Source: Gnetum montanum
Taxonomy: Eukaryota; Streptophyta; Gnetopsida; Gnetales; Gnetaceae
DNA: 64,000 nucleotides
Assembly (NCBI GenBank): GCA_015680685.1
Contig: MNCI01003769.1
Location: 70,456 to 134,455, forward strand
Direction of reading: 5' to 3'
The notes below the pieces were generated by a model that was not told where the DNA came from, did no database searches, and saw only the letters and a list, made by a program, of their open reading frames with translations. The position numbers and the translations under genes were made by a program. Below, in pieces: positions 22,585 to 34,262 of the stretch. Within the stretch, counting starts at the first letter, position 1, and each line of letters starts with the position of its first letter.

Positions 22585-24150
22585 ATTATGCATAGTAGCC
22601 AATCTCCCCACATGACTCTACTAGTCACATCACTCCTCAACCTCACTATCAAGCCCACGAGTATTATGGGAATCCCTCTTCTATAGATGATATTCTGCAA
22701 GCATATCATCCTTCTCATCTCATTGCATCTCTTCCACCAATAGCTCCACTACCACCTACTCTCGCGATGCAAGGTGAAATCCCTACCCAACCATAGCAAT
22801 GTAATGCCACAAGGGCTATTAACTCTCAACCTACTATTGGTTCCAATAACCACATGAAGAAAAGACCTTTCTTTAGAACCAACAAACCAACCAAGCCTTT
22901 GCAATCACAAGCAGCTGATTCCTTAGACACCTTAGTATGAATCAAAACTTTAGAGCTTCCTTCAACTCAACCACTGCACTCAATGCATATGGTCATGCTA
23001 ACACATGNNNNNNNNNNNNNNNNNNNNNNNNNNNNNNNNNNNNNNNNNNNNNNNNNNNNNNNNNNNNNNNNNNNNNNNNNNNNNNNNNNNNNNNNNNNNN
23101 NNNNNNNNNNNNNNNNNNNNNNNNNNNNNNNNNNNNNNNNNNNNNNNNNNNNNNNNNNNNNNNNNNNNNNNNNNNNNNNGTTACCACTATTTGTGGGTGG
23201 TCATACCCAGTTGACTTCCTAGTGATTTAGGTAAACAATGGTAAGGGGGACTTCCCAATCATAATCAAAAGAGCATGGCTAAGCACCATCAACGCATGCC
23301 TAGGAATTTGTAATCTTTCCTTAGATATATCAAAGAGAAATATATTTGGAAAGGTCAAGAAGAAGAAAGTTCCGTGCATTGCATACAGTGAAACACGGTG
23401 TAATTGTGTGTAGAGATCATGGTTTGTGCAAAGTTTAACATTGCCTGCATGCAATCAATGTGAACAAGTGATCAACATATAAATATGCCTGTATGCAGCA
23501 GCCACACAACAGGAAGGAACCCAATGGCTAATAGTTGATCAAGAAAGGAGTTCACTCAAATGCATGGAACCAACTGACGGTTTTACTTGTGCTTACATCA
23601 ATAGCATAGATGCATTAGAGCAAGTCCACCACCAACTTCCAAGTCTTAACCTTGAAAATGTCAACTGGGGGAAGTTGGAAATCCCTAAGAAATTTAAGCA
23701 GGAGCCTCTTGAGCTAAAACCATTGCACACTGGTATGGAATACACATTCCTTAAAAATGGAAAATTGGTAATTATCAATGCTAAGCTTGCTCCTCAATAG
23801 ATAGGGCACAAAATCTCAGACACAGGGATAGAGGTAGACCTTGATAAAATCAAAGTTATTCAAGAAATTACCCATCAACCGAAAACTGTCAAAAATATTT
23901 GGTCATTCTTTGGACATACTAGCTACTATAGGATATTTATTGAGAATGTTTCAAAGTTTGTCAAACCATTGGTGAAATTAATGAAAAAGGATGTACCTTT
24001 CGAACTGGGAGATAAGGTTCTCTATTGGAATCCCACACATGTGCCACAATGTACTAAATTTCAAACACTATGGGAAGGACCTTATATTATTTATGCAACT
24101 TTTTATTCAGGGGCCATGATAATATACAAACTTGAGAAACTTGGATAAGA
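22585..24150 (+). pseudogene. Family 2 internally deleted gag-pol remnant
   Basis: Starts in a Pro-rich gag tail (22600-22930). After an assembly gap it resumes in the protease (WSYPVDFLVI, GDFPII..AWL at 23195-23285). A leader to RT follows (NVNWGKLEIPKKFKQEPLEL, about 23655-23720) and stops at a TAG at 23798-23800. The next residues (DTGIEVDLDKIKVI, then SFFGHTSYYRIFIENV) are the end of the RT thumb, so the RT fingers and palm are missing. At about 24003 this runs straight into the integrase terminal GPY/F module (LGDKVLYWNP...WEGPYIIYAT), so RNase H and the integrase core are also missing. A non-autonomous deletion derivative. Confidence 0.75.
23008..23179. other. Assembly gap (172 N)
   Basis: A run of N lies inside the family 2 protease region and hides the active-site part of the domain. 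ORFs drawn through it are meaningless. Confidence 1.
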
Positions 24151-26290
24151 AAATTTTGGTCAATGTGCAACAAACCAAACCTTTTTAGGAGCTTAGGATA
24201 GCCTGTACACATGCTACCTCTCTTGATGGACAACCTTGCTCACCATTTCAGATCTTCTCCTTCCAACTTAGTTATGGGGGAGATGTCCACCTATGCTAAC
24301 CATTCTAGGCCCTTAGTTCTTTTTGAATTTTTGTTTTACACATTTTTGTTTTACACGTTTTTTGTTTTACACATTTTTCCAACTTTTCTTATTTTTGTTT
24401 TATACCATCGTTCATAATTTTACTATTTCTTTGTTTGCTTGATTTGCTTTTGTCCGTCATCTAATAAGTGCTCATGATGGTGGATTGAACTATACCATAT
24501 TGATTGCTAATGTTTGATTTTTACCTTTGAATTCTGATGTTGATATTAAGGTATGGTTCTCTTGGTAAAATAGGCAATGAGTCCATGCCATCCACTCATC
24601 CATACAACTCTATGGTCTCCTTTGGTTTGGAACTGTACACTCCCCTTTTTCTAAGTAAAATTTTAATGAATTGGTGGCTGGGTATTTTTCAAACCAAGGA
24701 AAGACTCAAAGGATGAAAAGGGTGTGACTTCAAGGGGATTCAATGCATTTGTGCTGGCCATTCTCTTGGGTGCTTGGATGCTTTTTCTTGGGTTTTTTGC
24801 CATTCTGACATTGTTCAAAGATCAGGAAGCCGAGTGAATAAAAATAAGTCTTTGCATGGTGTGGTTCTCATGAAGAAAATAAAGGAAAAAATTGAGAATT
24901 CAAAGGACACCCCTTAGATAAAATAAATGCAAAAAAAAAATGCATGGGTCTTTACATGATGTGGTTCCCATTCAAAAAAAACAACAATATGGGAATTCAA
25001 AGCATACCCCTTAGACCAAATAGAAAGGCTACAAGCATTGGTTATGGAACTGGAATGATATCTTACCCATGCCTGAAGGTTCCCTCTAACTAAGGCCCTT
25101 TCTCGCTTCCTACTTCTCCATCTCGCTCTCTTTGGAATGGTGGTAACTTTTTGTGGAAGCATTCTTGTTACTTCAGGTGGATGGACTAGTCAAGTGTATT
25201 AATGTGAGGTCACTAAATGTGGTTTTTTTGAGTCTAGATTTGGGATGAGTTCTACTTAGTCACATTAAACATAAAGTACAGAAGGGGCTTTACACAACCT
25301 TGTTCTTTAGATTCCATTCCATTTTCTCCTCTCCATCTTTCCTATTTCCACCTCATTGTCAATTTTATCATTAGTCCATTTCTCAGTTGATGCATTATTT
25401 TTCTTTGGTGAACTCTTGTGGGTAATTTTTTAACTCTTACTTCCAAATGACATTCCTAGAGCCTACAAACTCTTTGGTTTTGGTTTGTGGGTTTTTCAAG
25501 GCATAAAAGGCATGAGCCTGCTTTGGGGAGGACCCACTGACATTCCTTTTTGATACAATTGTTAACTTCTTTCCCTTAAACATTTTCTTACAATTCATCA
25601 TTTCTTATTTCATCCCCATCTATGACATCCATTTTATTAGTGTTGTCATTGTTATTTTTTCCCATCTTTCTTGTTTCTCATATTTTTCCATCTTATAGCT
25701 ACCAAAGGTTCACTCTTAGTCATGGGGGCCTTAGCACAAATTTTTCAATTTTCTCCATTTAACAATTCACCTAACCCCTACACCTTGGGTAGTCACCTAT
25801 GATAAATCTCCAAACCAATTTATGCCTTCACCACAACTCAACCAATGCGTTTCATATTGAGGCAAGGTATCAACTACATTGTGGTTTATCTATCCTTGCT
25901 CATTTCGAACTGTGTTGTGTGTGCAAATGGTGATCATAAAAATAATTGATTGGGCTTGGAGGAAGCACTCAGGATGGACCAGAATCAGAGCATTTACGAA
26001 AGGAGCAAGTGTGGTGGCGTGGCTATGGATAAATAATGGAAGGTGTAATCTTAGCATTAGTAGCAACACGCTTCATTTTCTTCCTCTCTCTTTCGCTACA
26101 AGCTACCAAATAAAGGCTTGGATGTCATTTCTATACGAGTGTTCATTTCAATGTTGTAATATGCTTATTAATCCATTCACTGGGCATGTTGAGTCTATCA
26201 TCCGTCAATTGTCAATTAGTCAATAATCCCATACCTCTCCAATATTTTGTAAGGAACTCGAGGATGAGTTTTCATTCAGTTGTGGGAGTA
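24151..26290 (+). other. Family 2 3' region, no gene seen
   Basis: About 2.1 kb between the integrase end and the 3' LTR contains no recognisable protein. It is AT-rich with poly-T tracts. At about 24842-25022 an imperfect tandem duplication of roughly 90 bp is visible (GTCTTTGCATGGTGTGGTT and GTCTTTACATGATGTGGTT, both ending ACCCCTTAGA). Just before the LTR the block CGAGGATGAGTTTTCATTC then GTTGTGGGAG resembles the polypurine-tract region of plant Gypsy elements and recurs, inverted, at about 39571-39600. Confidence 0.5.
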
Positions 26291-27258
26291 TGATGAGAGT
26301 AGTTACTCTAATAATTAGAGTGGTTATTATTATGGAAGTTACTCTATTTATTAAAGTGGTTATTATTAGAGTAGTTACTCTAATTATTAGAGTGGTTATT
26401 ATTAGATCAGTTACACTGATTATTAGAATGGTTATTATCAGAGTGGCAGTTTCTCTAAAATTAGAGTGGCATTTTTTGTGATTATTAGAGTAGTTTCTCC
26501 CAAGCATATAAATACAATGCCCATGCGTACAATAAGAAATTAATAAGAAAAGAAAATAAGAATAATTTAGAAAAGGAAGTCTTTTAGGAGTTAAGTAGTG
26601 AAACTCTAGCCAAGTGCTCGCAGTAGGAGGTCTAAGTGTAGATAGATCTTTATTCAAGCATTGTGTACCTGAGCACATCTTGTGTACAGCAATAAAGACG
26701 AGCTCTTGAATTCATCCTTGCAGCACTTGAGATTTTTTTTTGTTACTCATTTCCTTTATTTTATTTTCTTTTGCATTTATTTTATTTTATTATTTTATTT
26801 TATTTTATGCATTTTACATTTCTATTATTAGCACACAGAGTACGATCACTTCGAGCATGTGTGTAACACATGGTAACCCAGTAATGATTAGTGTTTGGTA
26901 ATCCCAGTAGTGTTGCGCTAGTTCAGGATCTATACAGCAAGTGAGAATTGATCCTGGTGTTAGGATTAGTTTAAATCCTAGTTAATCAGTAGTTAAGTTA
27001 AATTATTCACTTAGTTATCTCTCTCTCCCCTCCCTTATTAACAACAAGACATAATAGCATAAAAGCTATAAAAATCATATGCCTCAAACTTACTTAACCA
27101 TACAATCGTGACATACAAGTAAGTTTTGGAAGACAATGATCAATCAACCCATCACCATTCCACAAAGGTGCATAGGCACTTAGTTCTTAAAATTCAACTA
27201 TATTGTGTGTGAAATGCTTGTATTCATATGGTTGAGCGTAGGGGTACCTTGCTGCTCA
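26291..27258 (+). repeat. Family 2 3' LTR
   Basis: Begins TGATGAGAG after the purine block GTTGTGGGAG and ends near GCTGCTCA, about 970 bp. U3 (26291-26495) is made of TTAGAGTGGTTATTATTAGAG-type tandem repeats. TATAAATA lies at 26507-26514 and a poly(A) signal AATAAA at 26691-26696. R-U5 then matches 1-568. The 152-codon minus ORF at 26220-26678 is produced by the tandem repeats and is not a gene. Confidence 0.75.
26507..26514 (+). promoter_or_regulatory. TATA box of family 2 LTR
   Basis: TATAAATA follows the U3 tandem repeats and lies about 180 bp before AATAAA. The same relation (TATAAATA, then AATAAA) is seen in the LTR at 40328-41215. Confidence 0.6.
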
Positions 27259-27860
27259 TCACTAGGGTAAAGTAAAAATAAAAGGTAAAAATAAATGGTA
27301 ACTAAGGTCAAGAAAATACTAGCAAAAGGATGTTTTTCTAGAATCTTCTAATGGAGGTGACATCTTCCAACCTCCAGCTATCCACACTAAGTATAGAATT
27401 CTCTAGAACTAAAAATATCTCTCCCTTCTTAGGCCTATAAATACCTCCCTATCCCTACCTCTTAGCCACACCAAGCATGAGGAGAAAGAGCCACTAGGAA
27501 AAGGAAAAGAATATAGGGCCTAGAAGTGTGAGAGAAGCAAAGAAGAAGTTCTCCAAGAAGATTCTTAAGCATTAATTAAGTATACCTCTTACACTTCCTC
27601 TAATATAACTAATTTCTTATTAGTGTATTGGTATGTGTTGCATGCATGTATACATATACATGTTTGTGCATAACATAAGATTGTTTCACTTTTATTATGA
27701 TGATATATATTTCTTCTAAGAAGATACTACTACCTTAATTGAAAAACATGGAGTGGTAAAACCATTAGACTCTCTTTTAAGTTTCTTTTAGCATACAAAT
27801 GAATATTATTAGGAATAATCAATTATACATGAATAATATTGATCATATCTTGATATGTGT
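27259..27860 (+). other. Flank between family 2 LTR and element B, with a promoter-like sequence
   Basis: CTATAAATA at 27435-27443 is followed by a purine-rich, leader-like stretch (27475-27560, AGGAGAAAGAGCC...). This looks like the U3-R part of another LTR or an old promoter, but no partner copy was found in the window. The rest is AT-rich. Element B inserted at 27860 within this sequence. Confidence 0.4.
27856..27860. repeat. Target-site duplication of element B, left
   Basis: TGTGT immediately precedes the 5' LTR and is repeated as TGTGT at 38062-38066 after the 3' LTR. The right copy sits in a short TG run, which slightly weakens the evidence, but a length of 5 bp is the norm for Ty3/Gypsy. 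Confidence 0.75.
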
Positions 27861-28079
27861 TAAAACACCATTAATTTCCAGCTTAATACTTTGAACGGAA
27901 ATTTATTTCTTTACAATTCAAGGATGGAAGCCCAATTGTAGAGGGCAGTAATAGGCACCACAAAAAGACATATTGACGAACAAGTTGTAGGGCTTCAATG
28001 CAAGAGCAAGGAGGGGCACTGGGTGGATGTGCAACAGCTGAAGCAATCTGCAAATGCTGATCCATCCAGCTCCTTCCCT

Positions 28080-28960
28080 CCTGGATGCTGATGCTGATGC
28101 TACGGAGGATTACCCTCCCTACATGCCTACCACTCCTACGCTGCTACTTCTGCCTGTCGTGCTGCTGTCTCTGCCGCACCGTCACTCCGCTTTTCTCTCT
28201 ACCGTGTCTGTCTACCACCTCGCTCCACTGCCAGCTATTCTCTTCTCCCACCTGTTGCTGATTATTTTCTGCAACGCCACGCTACTATGCACGCATTTTC
28301 CGTGACACCGCCACTGCTCCCGCTCCTGCGTCGTTGATGTCTCGCTTGCCACTTTGTTGTCCACCGCCGCACTGCTGCTTCAGGTGACACGCCGTCTCTC
28401 TGCTCCCATCGCCTCCCGTGGCCTCCACATCGTCCCTGCCGCCTTGCTGTCCCGTGTCTGCTGCATCGCTGTCTTCTCCCTCCTGCCGCCTGTATGCTCT
28501 CTGCTGCCGCTGACGTGCCTGCCAACGCCGTGTTCAACTGTGCCATGGCCCAGCACTTGTGGATCATGATGGCCCACATCCTGCATGTCTACCGTGGCTT
28601 CGCCCACTTCTCGGCGTCAGCCTCACGTCGGTGCTCATCGTTGAGGCACACCCCCATGTGACAGCCATTAACTTCGATGTGCCCCAGCACATGTCCACTA
28701 CCCTCTGACGTGTCGCCCACTATTTTCTGCCCGCTGCTCTTCTTCTGGCCAATGTTGTTTTTGCTGCGGCCACCTCGCTTTTCTACTGTACCTGCCATCT
28801 CTACCCTCCCATCGCTGTGCCTGCCATGTTGGTCTCTCTGATGCGTCGCCCGCCAACTCCCGCTACTGCTACCTCCTGTCGCGTCCCTTCCGTGGCCATG
28901 CGTGGCACTCCTCTACCCACCAAGCCTGTCGTCCTCCCCCTTCGGCCGTCCCAGTGAAAA
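28080..28960. other. GC-rich insert in the element B LTR
   Basis: A block much richer in G and C than its surroundings, with CTGC/CGCC-type low complexity, present in both LTRs of B (also 36170-37040) and absent from the shorter LTRs of A and C. Plus-strand frames (28054-28305, 36137-36553) and minus-strand frames (36463-37086) stay open because the sequence is poor in stop codons. No family was recognised. It may be a captured host fragment. Confidence 0.55.
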
Positions 28961-29288
28961 AATCACAAAATCACGATCCCGCTCCAACCTTCAAAAAAAA
29001 AATTTCACCACAAACATTAGAGAATTCCAATTTTTAGCCGACCAAAAAAAAATTTAATTAAGGGAGCTGCCACCGCTGGACATCTTTTTTAAAAATTTTC
29101 TAAATTTTTACAACTCAAGGGCTTGTATTTTTAATTTTTTGTATCTTTTATGGGCTCAAATGATCCATAAGTTGTAAAATACATTGAACGTGGCCAAGAA
29201 AAGCAAAAGTGCCAACACACGTACAACTCATGTACAACTTTCAAGCATGGATACATTGAACCTAGTCAAAGAAAACCCTAGCCAAAAC

Positions 29289-29297
29289 ATATAAATA
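29289..29297 (+). promoter_or_regulatory. TATA box in element B 5' LTR
   Basis: ATATAAATA, followed some 35 bp downstream by a G/A-rich leader start (GGGGAGGGGAGACA). In the 3' LTR the box reads TGTAAATA (about 37394-37401), so only the 5' copy is well preserved. Confidence 0.6.
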
Positions 29298-29837
29298 CCC
29301 TACCAATTCACACAAATTGGGGAGGGGAGACAGGGGGCAACAAAGGAAGAATAGAAAAACAAGAACAAGAAGGCAAAGAGAAGCAAAAGGTAAAAGAAAC
29401 AAGAAGGAGAAAAATATTGGAGGAGGCAAAGATCGGAGAAATTGGCGATTCCGAAGGAGGATAAAAACTTGCAATCCTTGGACGCTTGGCACATCTAATT
29501 TTTGGCTTCCAAGTTCTTCTCATATCGTCACATCATCCTGTCACATTTTTCTGGGGCTAGCCATTTGACTTGTCATTCACACTTGTGCAACTACGCTTTG
29601 ACCGGTGCACATTCTTTTTATAACAATATAATACAGTTTTATCATTATCTCCTATTTACATTATTTACTTTGGTTTATGCTTTGTTTGCAGTATAATTCT
29701 ATTCACGTACGCTTTATTTACATTTCGTATCATTGTTTACATTTCGTTTACATCCTGTTTACGATAACCCCAGCGTTAGCTATAGCTTACGCTAGGGGAA
29801 GTCCTGGGTTGATTTGCGTGCAAACCATCCAAGGAAC

Positions 29838-29884
29838 TCTACCTTCGTTCCCTCTTCCAGCTTGCCCTCAAGCGAAGGCAGGGT
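29838..29884 (+). other. Conserved U5 inverted repeat (element B)
   Basis: TACCTTCG is complementary to CGAAGGCA except for one G-T type pair, with an inner GCTT...AAGC hairpin around GCCCTC. Equivalent positions in A and C keep both pairings although the connecting bases differ. Confidence 0.6.
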
Positions 29885-29960
29885 CCGCTGTGGCTGCCCA
29901 ACGATCCCTCGGTGTTTGTTTCCTTTCCAGCCTTACACCGACGATTTAGGTCAGTATAGT

Positions 29961-29982
29961 TTTTGGCGCTAGAAGGAGGGCC
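29961..29982 (+). promoter_or_regulatory. Element B primer-binding site
   Basis: TTTTGGCGCTAGAAGGAGGG starts two bases after the LTR end. The TGG start fits pairing to a tRNA CCA end; the tRNA was not identified. Conserved in element A. Confidence 0.7.
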
Positions 29983-30057
29983 ACTCTCTTGTTATTGATT
30001 AAAACCTCACTACCTGTCAAAACTCCATTAATCTATCCCAGTCCATTCACATTTATC

Positions 30058-33000
30058 ATGGAACCTTCCCAAGTCAACCCGGTAACACTACCAATTGCTT
30101 CAAACCCTATGACTGCTATGGAATCCATAACCGTTACTGAACACATAAATCCTCAAGGCCCTACACGCCAATCCCTCAGGCTACAAGGCAAAGGCCCTAT
30201 TCATGCAACTCTTACACCTGAACAGTATAATTTTATTTGTGTCAAAATCCAAGCCAACCTACCCATTGATTGTATGGAGAGGGAAGCTAAGCAAGAATAT
30301 GAATTCATCCACAAAGGAGGACATGAGTTTATCCCTTCAGCTTTTGACATAATCCCACTATCTGAAAACCATCATAAACTCATATCCCAACTTCTCATGC
30401 TTAAAAATCAAGCCTTACAACTACCTCTCATAGAGCCTCAAGATGAAGAAGATGACTTTGCAGCCCAATTTGAACATGGAGAATCATACCATACTGTTAG
30501 CCCCCATGCCCACACAAACCTATTATCCCATCCTTTCCTAGAAGAAACTATGTTTCCTTCTTCATCCACAAACATTCAAGCACCTATTTCCCATTCCATT
30601 CCTATCTTCTCCATGCTCAATAACATTCACTCTGATGCATCCACTTCCATAATTCCTCCACCAGCACAGTCTCAACAACTCCCCCAAACCTCAAGTAGTT
30701 GGAATACCATCAATCATACCAGCTTCCACATCCACCCATTACATACCCCAGAAGCAAATTCATAGGACACCATTAACTACTCCTACCCAACATATTCAAG
30801 GTGTTGCCTCACAACATGTGGCTGGGCAATGGGTTCCACTAGTAGTCTCAGTCCCGAATGCCATCCCACCACAACAAATGTTAGCCCAACAACCTACTTT
30901 TCCACAAACAATGCAACAATTAAACCATTATCATCCACAATCAACTCAATCCATTGGTTTGCTACTGCCCAAGAATGGGCAGACATACAAAAAATGATGC
31001 ACTCGTTGGTAGAAGAATTAAAACGCCTTAAAAATTTCAACAATGAGGAAGTCAAGGTACTAGATTTCTATCAAGATGACCCAATTGACCCCTCAGTTCC
31101 ACCCTTGACCTTGCCAAAAGGAGTCTCATTACCTCAATTGATCAAGTACAATGGAGAAGGGGACCCAAATGCCCATCTAGTAATATTTAGAACCGAAAGC
31201 CTTTTACTTCAAGCATGGCCCCATGTAATCTTGCGAGTGTTTACAATGTCCTTAACCGGAAAAGCCTTAGACTGGTACCGATCTCTACCTCATAGCTCCA
31301 TATCTTCTTTAGAGAATTTTTTGCATCAGTTTGTCACCCGTTTCAAATAAAATCTGAAACCTGAAGCCACATTAGATAGCTTGATTCAAATTAAATAAGC
31401 GCCATTAGAGCCAGTGCAGAAATTTATCCAAAGGTGGAGTGCAACCTTAAACGAACTTCATGAACCTATCCCCGAAACATATTTACTCACTATTATTAAG
31501 TCAGCTGTGAATGACTTTATTAAGTCAAAAATTTACTACCTAAAAGCCCACACATTGAGCCAAGCATTTGTACAAATCAAAGACATAGAAGAAGCGGCAC
31601 AAACAAGTAATGACCCAGCCTACTCAACCTTTAGAAGTCAACACATAAGGAAAGATAAACCCAAAACAATGGTAGCAGCAGTGGCTGAGGGAAAACAACC
31701 CATTATCCTAAAAAACTATGAAAGAACAACACCCACTCATACACCTGAAGGCTCCTCAAATAGAAATAACAACATAGGTCATGCACGTACCTTCGAAAGG
31801 AAAGATCCTACTCAATACACACCATTGCCCATGAAGCCTTCACAAATGCTTGATCAATTTCTAAAGGCTGGGTTAATTCAACATAAACAAATGTCTCCTG
31901 CGGCCTCACAAAGACATGATCGCTTTTGTGAATTGGCCAAAAATCCAGCCTTAGCAACACCCAATGAACCCCCTATCCCAAAAGGCTTTAGGTTGGATAG
32001 GTTTTGTGAGTACCATCAATATTGTGGTCATGGGACTGATTATTGCTATGCATTAAAGAAAGACATTCAATGCATGATAGATGAGGGTGAAGTAGTATTC
32101 GATGAGGCAAACCCAGTAAGGCCCCAAAACCAATCCATGGGGGTCTACAAGGATCCTCTCAATACCAAAACCAACGATACCCCATATGTGATTAATACTA
32201 TCCATATGGAAAACAAACAAGACATCCTGCAAAAACCTTTTGTGATTCATGTGCCTCCCAGTATGCAAGGATTCCCCTAGCTTCCACAAACAAGAGGCCT
32301 CCCTTTGTTATCAAGGTACCACCCCAGGCACCCACAACACCCTTTATGGTCATAGCTCCACAAACATCGTCCGCTAAGACATTAAACTGGCATGATTCAT
32401 CCGCTAAGATGTTAAACTGGCATGACGCAGCAACAAAAACCGCTAAGCAACCTTTCGTCATAAGAGTGCCACAACGAGATGACCCCTCACCTACCCAAAG
32501 CCCAATACTGGACAACATCTTGATCCCTCCTCCTCCAAGGGTTGACCCCACTAGCAACCCAGCTAGGCCCACCAAATGGGAACGTAAGCACCTCACAACT
32601 CCCATGACCGAAGCAAAGGCCACAACTAGCAAATAACAACTGAACACTGGGGCCCCTACCCCCAAGCGAACCAAGCCTAAGTCCCCCTCTCGAGAGGTCT
32701 ATCTCTCAAGCTTCATGGAGGAAGTTAAAACCAACACAATAGCTAATGACAAGGACTTCGTAGCTGCACTAACCCAAGTAAAACAAGCGCTAAAACAAAA
32801 GAACGTAACGATGAGTTTGTACGACCTGGTCATGACTTCAGCCACTCACCACAAAGCCTTGGCTCAAACATTAGCATCCATTCCTATTACAGAGGACATC
32901 CCCGCAAATGAAAAATCCATCTGTGCAACGATTTCGCAACACACACCACAAGGATTGGGTTCAAATACCTTAGCCTTTCATGATGATGCAGTTAAAGTTA

Positions 33001-33707
33001 ACCCCGAACGAGGGGAAGTCATAATAGCTCCACTATCCATTAGCATTCATGTTGGGCAGTGCACCATCCGTAGAGTGCATGTTGACGATGGTGCAGCAAT
33101 GAACGTAGCTCTGTACTCCGTCATCGACAAGCTAGGCCTTGCAAATGAAATCAGGCCAAACAAAACCACATGTCTAAAATCCTTCAATGGATCACATGTC
33201 AAGGTTAAAGGTACAATCAACTTAGCCTTTGTAGCCGGAGACTAATTCACTACATCAGCTGAATTCATAGTAATTGATGAAATGCCAGGGTTTAATCTAA
33301 TCCTAGGACGTCCTTGGCTAGCTCAACTTAAAGACGTATCTTCACCAATCCATCAGGAGATACATCTACCTTACGAGGGTGGTGAGATCATCATACATGG
33401 GGATACAACACCATCGGTCATTTCCTCACACATTGAGGTAGGTCAAGGTTTAGAAATTGAGTTCATTAAGCCTAAACAAGAAACCATGGACATACATCAA
33501 AATGTGAACCCAACATTGATTCACAACCGAACTAGCACTGAAGAAACCCACGAAGACACAGACATAGGAGCCATTCCTACTGATGTCTCTTGGTCAGAAC
33601 TACCCTTTGACATCATCGATGAAGGGGAAGGTGAATATAAGATCATACCCATACACCCAGCCCCACACATTAAGCTACAAAAGATCAAGAGACAACTCAA
33701 CAACTAA
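30058..33707 (+). pseudogene. Element B gag-protease (frameshifted)
   Basis: The ATG at 30058 was chosen because element A starts at the equivalent point (context TTATCATGG). N-terminal region (EQYNFICVKIQANLP), Gag core at about 31060-31560 (LTLPKGVSLPQL, ALDWYRSLPHSS, KFIQRWSATLNEL), C/H motif CEYHQYCGHGTDYC at about 32005-32046, Pro-rich PFVI-VP repeats at 32236-32470, a LYDLVMTSATHHKAL segment, then protease with V-D-D-G-A at 33081-33095 and NLILGRPWLAQL at about 33291. Frame changes near 30765, 32280 and 32640 and stops at 31348, 31396 and 33242 disable it, but it is the least decayed gag of the three. It would encode the particle protein and protease. Confidence 0.9.
32369..32428 (+). 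repeat. Punctuation-type repeat pair inside the gag frame
   Basis: Two 30-bp units (CCGCTAAGA..TTAAACTGGC) of the same type as the non-coding punctuation repeats lie within the Pro-rich part of gag. They are translated in frame as two near-identical ten-residue repeats (SAKTLNWHD and SAKMLNWHD). Elements A and C lack this insertion at the equivalent place. Confidence 0.75.
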
Positions 33708-33714
33708 AACGAAT

Positions 33715-34262
33715 GATGCAAATAGTCCGAAATGACGTTAAACTATAAACTGTCCAAAATGACGTTAAACTACGAACTGTCCGAAATGACGTTAAACTAC
33801 GACAAGTCCGCAATGACATTAAACTAGCCATGGTTAGAAATGGCCGATTCCATTTAAAACTTCTTGAAAACATTACTACCTTTGGCCCACCATGGCATAA
33901 TACTGGTAATCCTTTCTTTAACAACAAATGCAATAGTCCATCAAGACTTTAAACTGATGTACCAAGATCGAAATGGTTTTAAACTAGAGCCAACAAATTA
34001 TAGATTTACAAACTATCATCATCTTACATTGAATTTTCACCTACAGGTTACAACTTACGATTTATATTCTTGCACGGTTGTTGCTTTCTTTTCCAAGTAT
34101 TTACCTTACATCTTTCTTTACACTTTAGAAATTTATGTTACATTTAGTTGCACACATATACTCTAGAAAACAAAGAAAAACAATAAAAAACATAAAACTA
34201 CAAAAATACATGGCCTGAAAAGGCCTTAAACTAGCATACGGCCTAGAACAGCATAAAACTAT
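33715..34262 (+). repeat. Punctuation clusters I and II of element B
   Basis: Directly after the protease stop come four units of GTCCGAAATGACGTTAAACT (33724-33825). Two diverged units follow near 33940-33990, then GGCCTTAAACTAGC and GCATAAAACTATC units at 34205-34262. In A and C several kilobases separate the equivalents of these groups from the post-integrase cluster; here the next cluster starts 170 bp later. Confidence 0.8.

Larger units (their letters stand above)
27861..29958 (+). repeat. Element B 5' LTR
   Basis: 2098 bp, beginning TAAAACACC (TG in the 3' copy, G-to-A here) and ending TCAGTATA (TCAGTACA in the 3' copy). Colinear with 35944-38061. Contains a GC-rich block (28080-28960), a TATA box at 29289-29297, a purine-rich leader and the conserved U5. 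The small ORFs in the GC-rich block, on both strands, are not recognisable proteins. Confidence 0.93.

Noticed and set aside
26220-26678. 152-codon minus-strand ORF with a LIITTLIIRVT repeat
   Set aside because: Translation of the U3 tandem repeats of the family 2 LTR.
28262-28798. Several overlapping ORFs on both strands in the GC-rich LTR block (also 36078-37086)
   Set aside because: Open on both strands because of low stop-codon density. No start context, domain or conserved reading frame between the two LTR copies could be shown.
29262-29523. Hydrophobic short ORFs on the minus strand (also 37326-37626)
   Set aside because: Complement of the purine-rich LTR leader; Phe/Leu/Ser runs are produced by the CT-rich strand.
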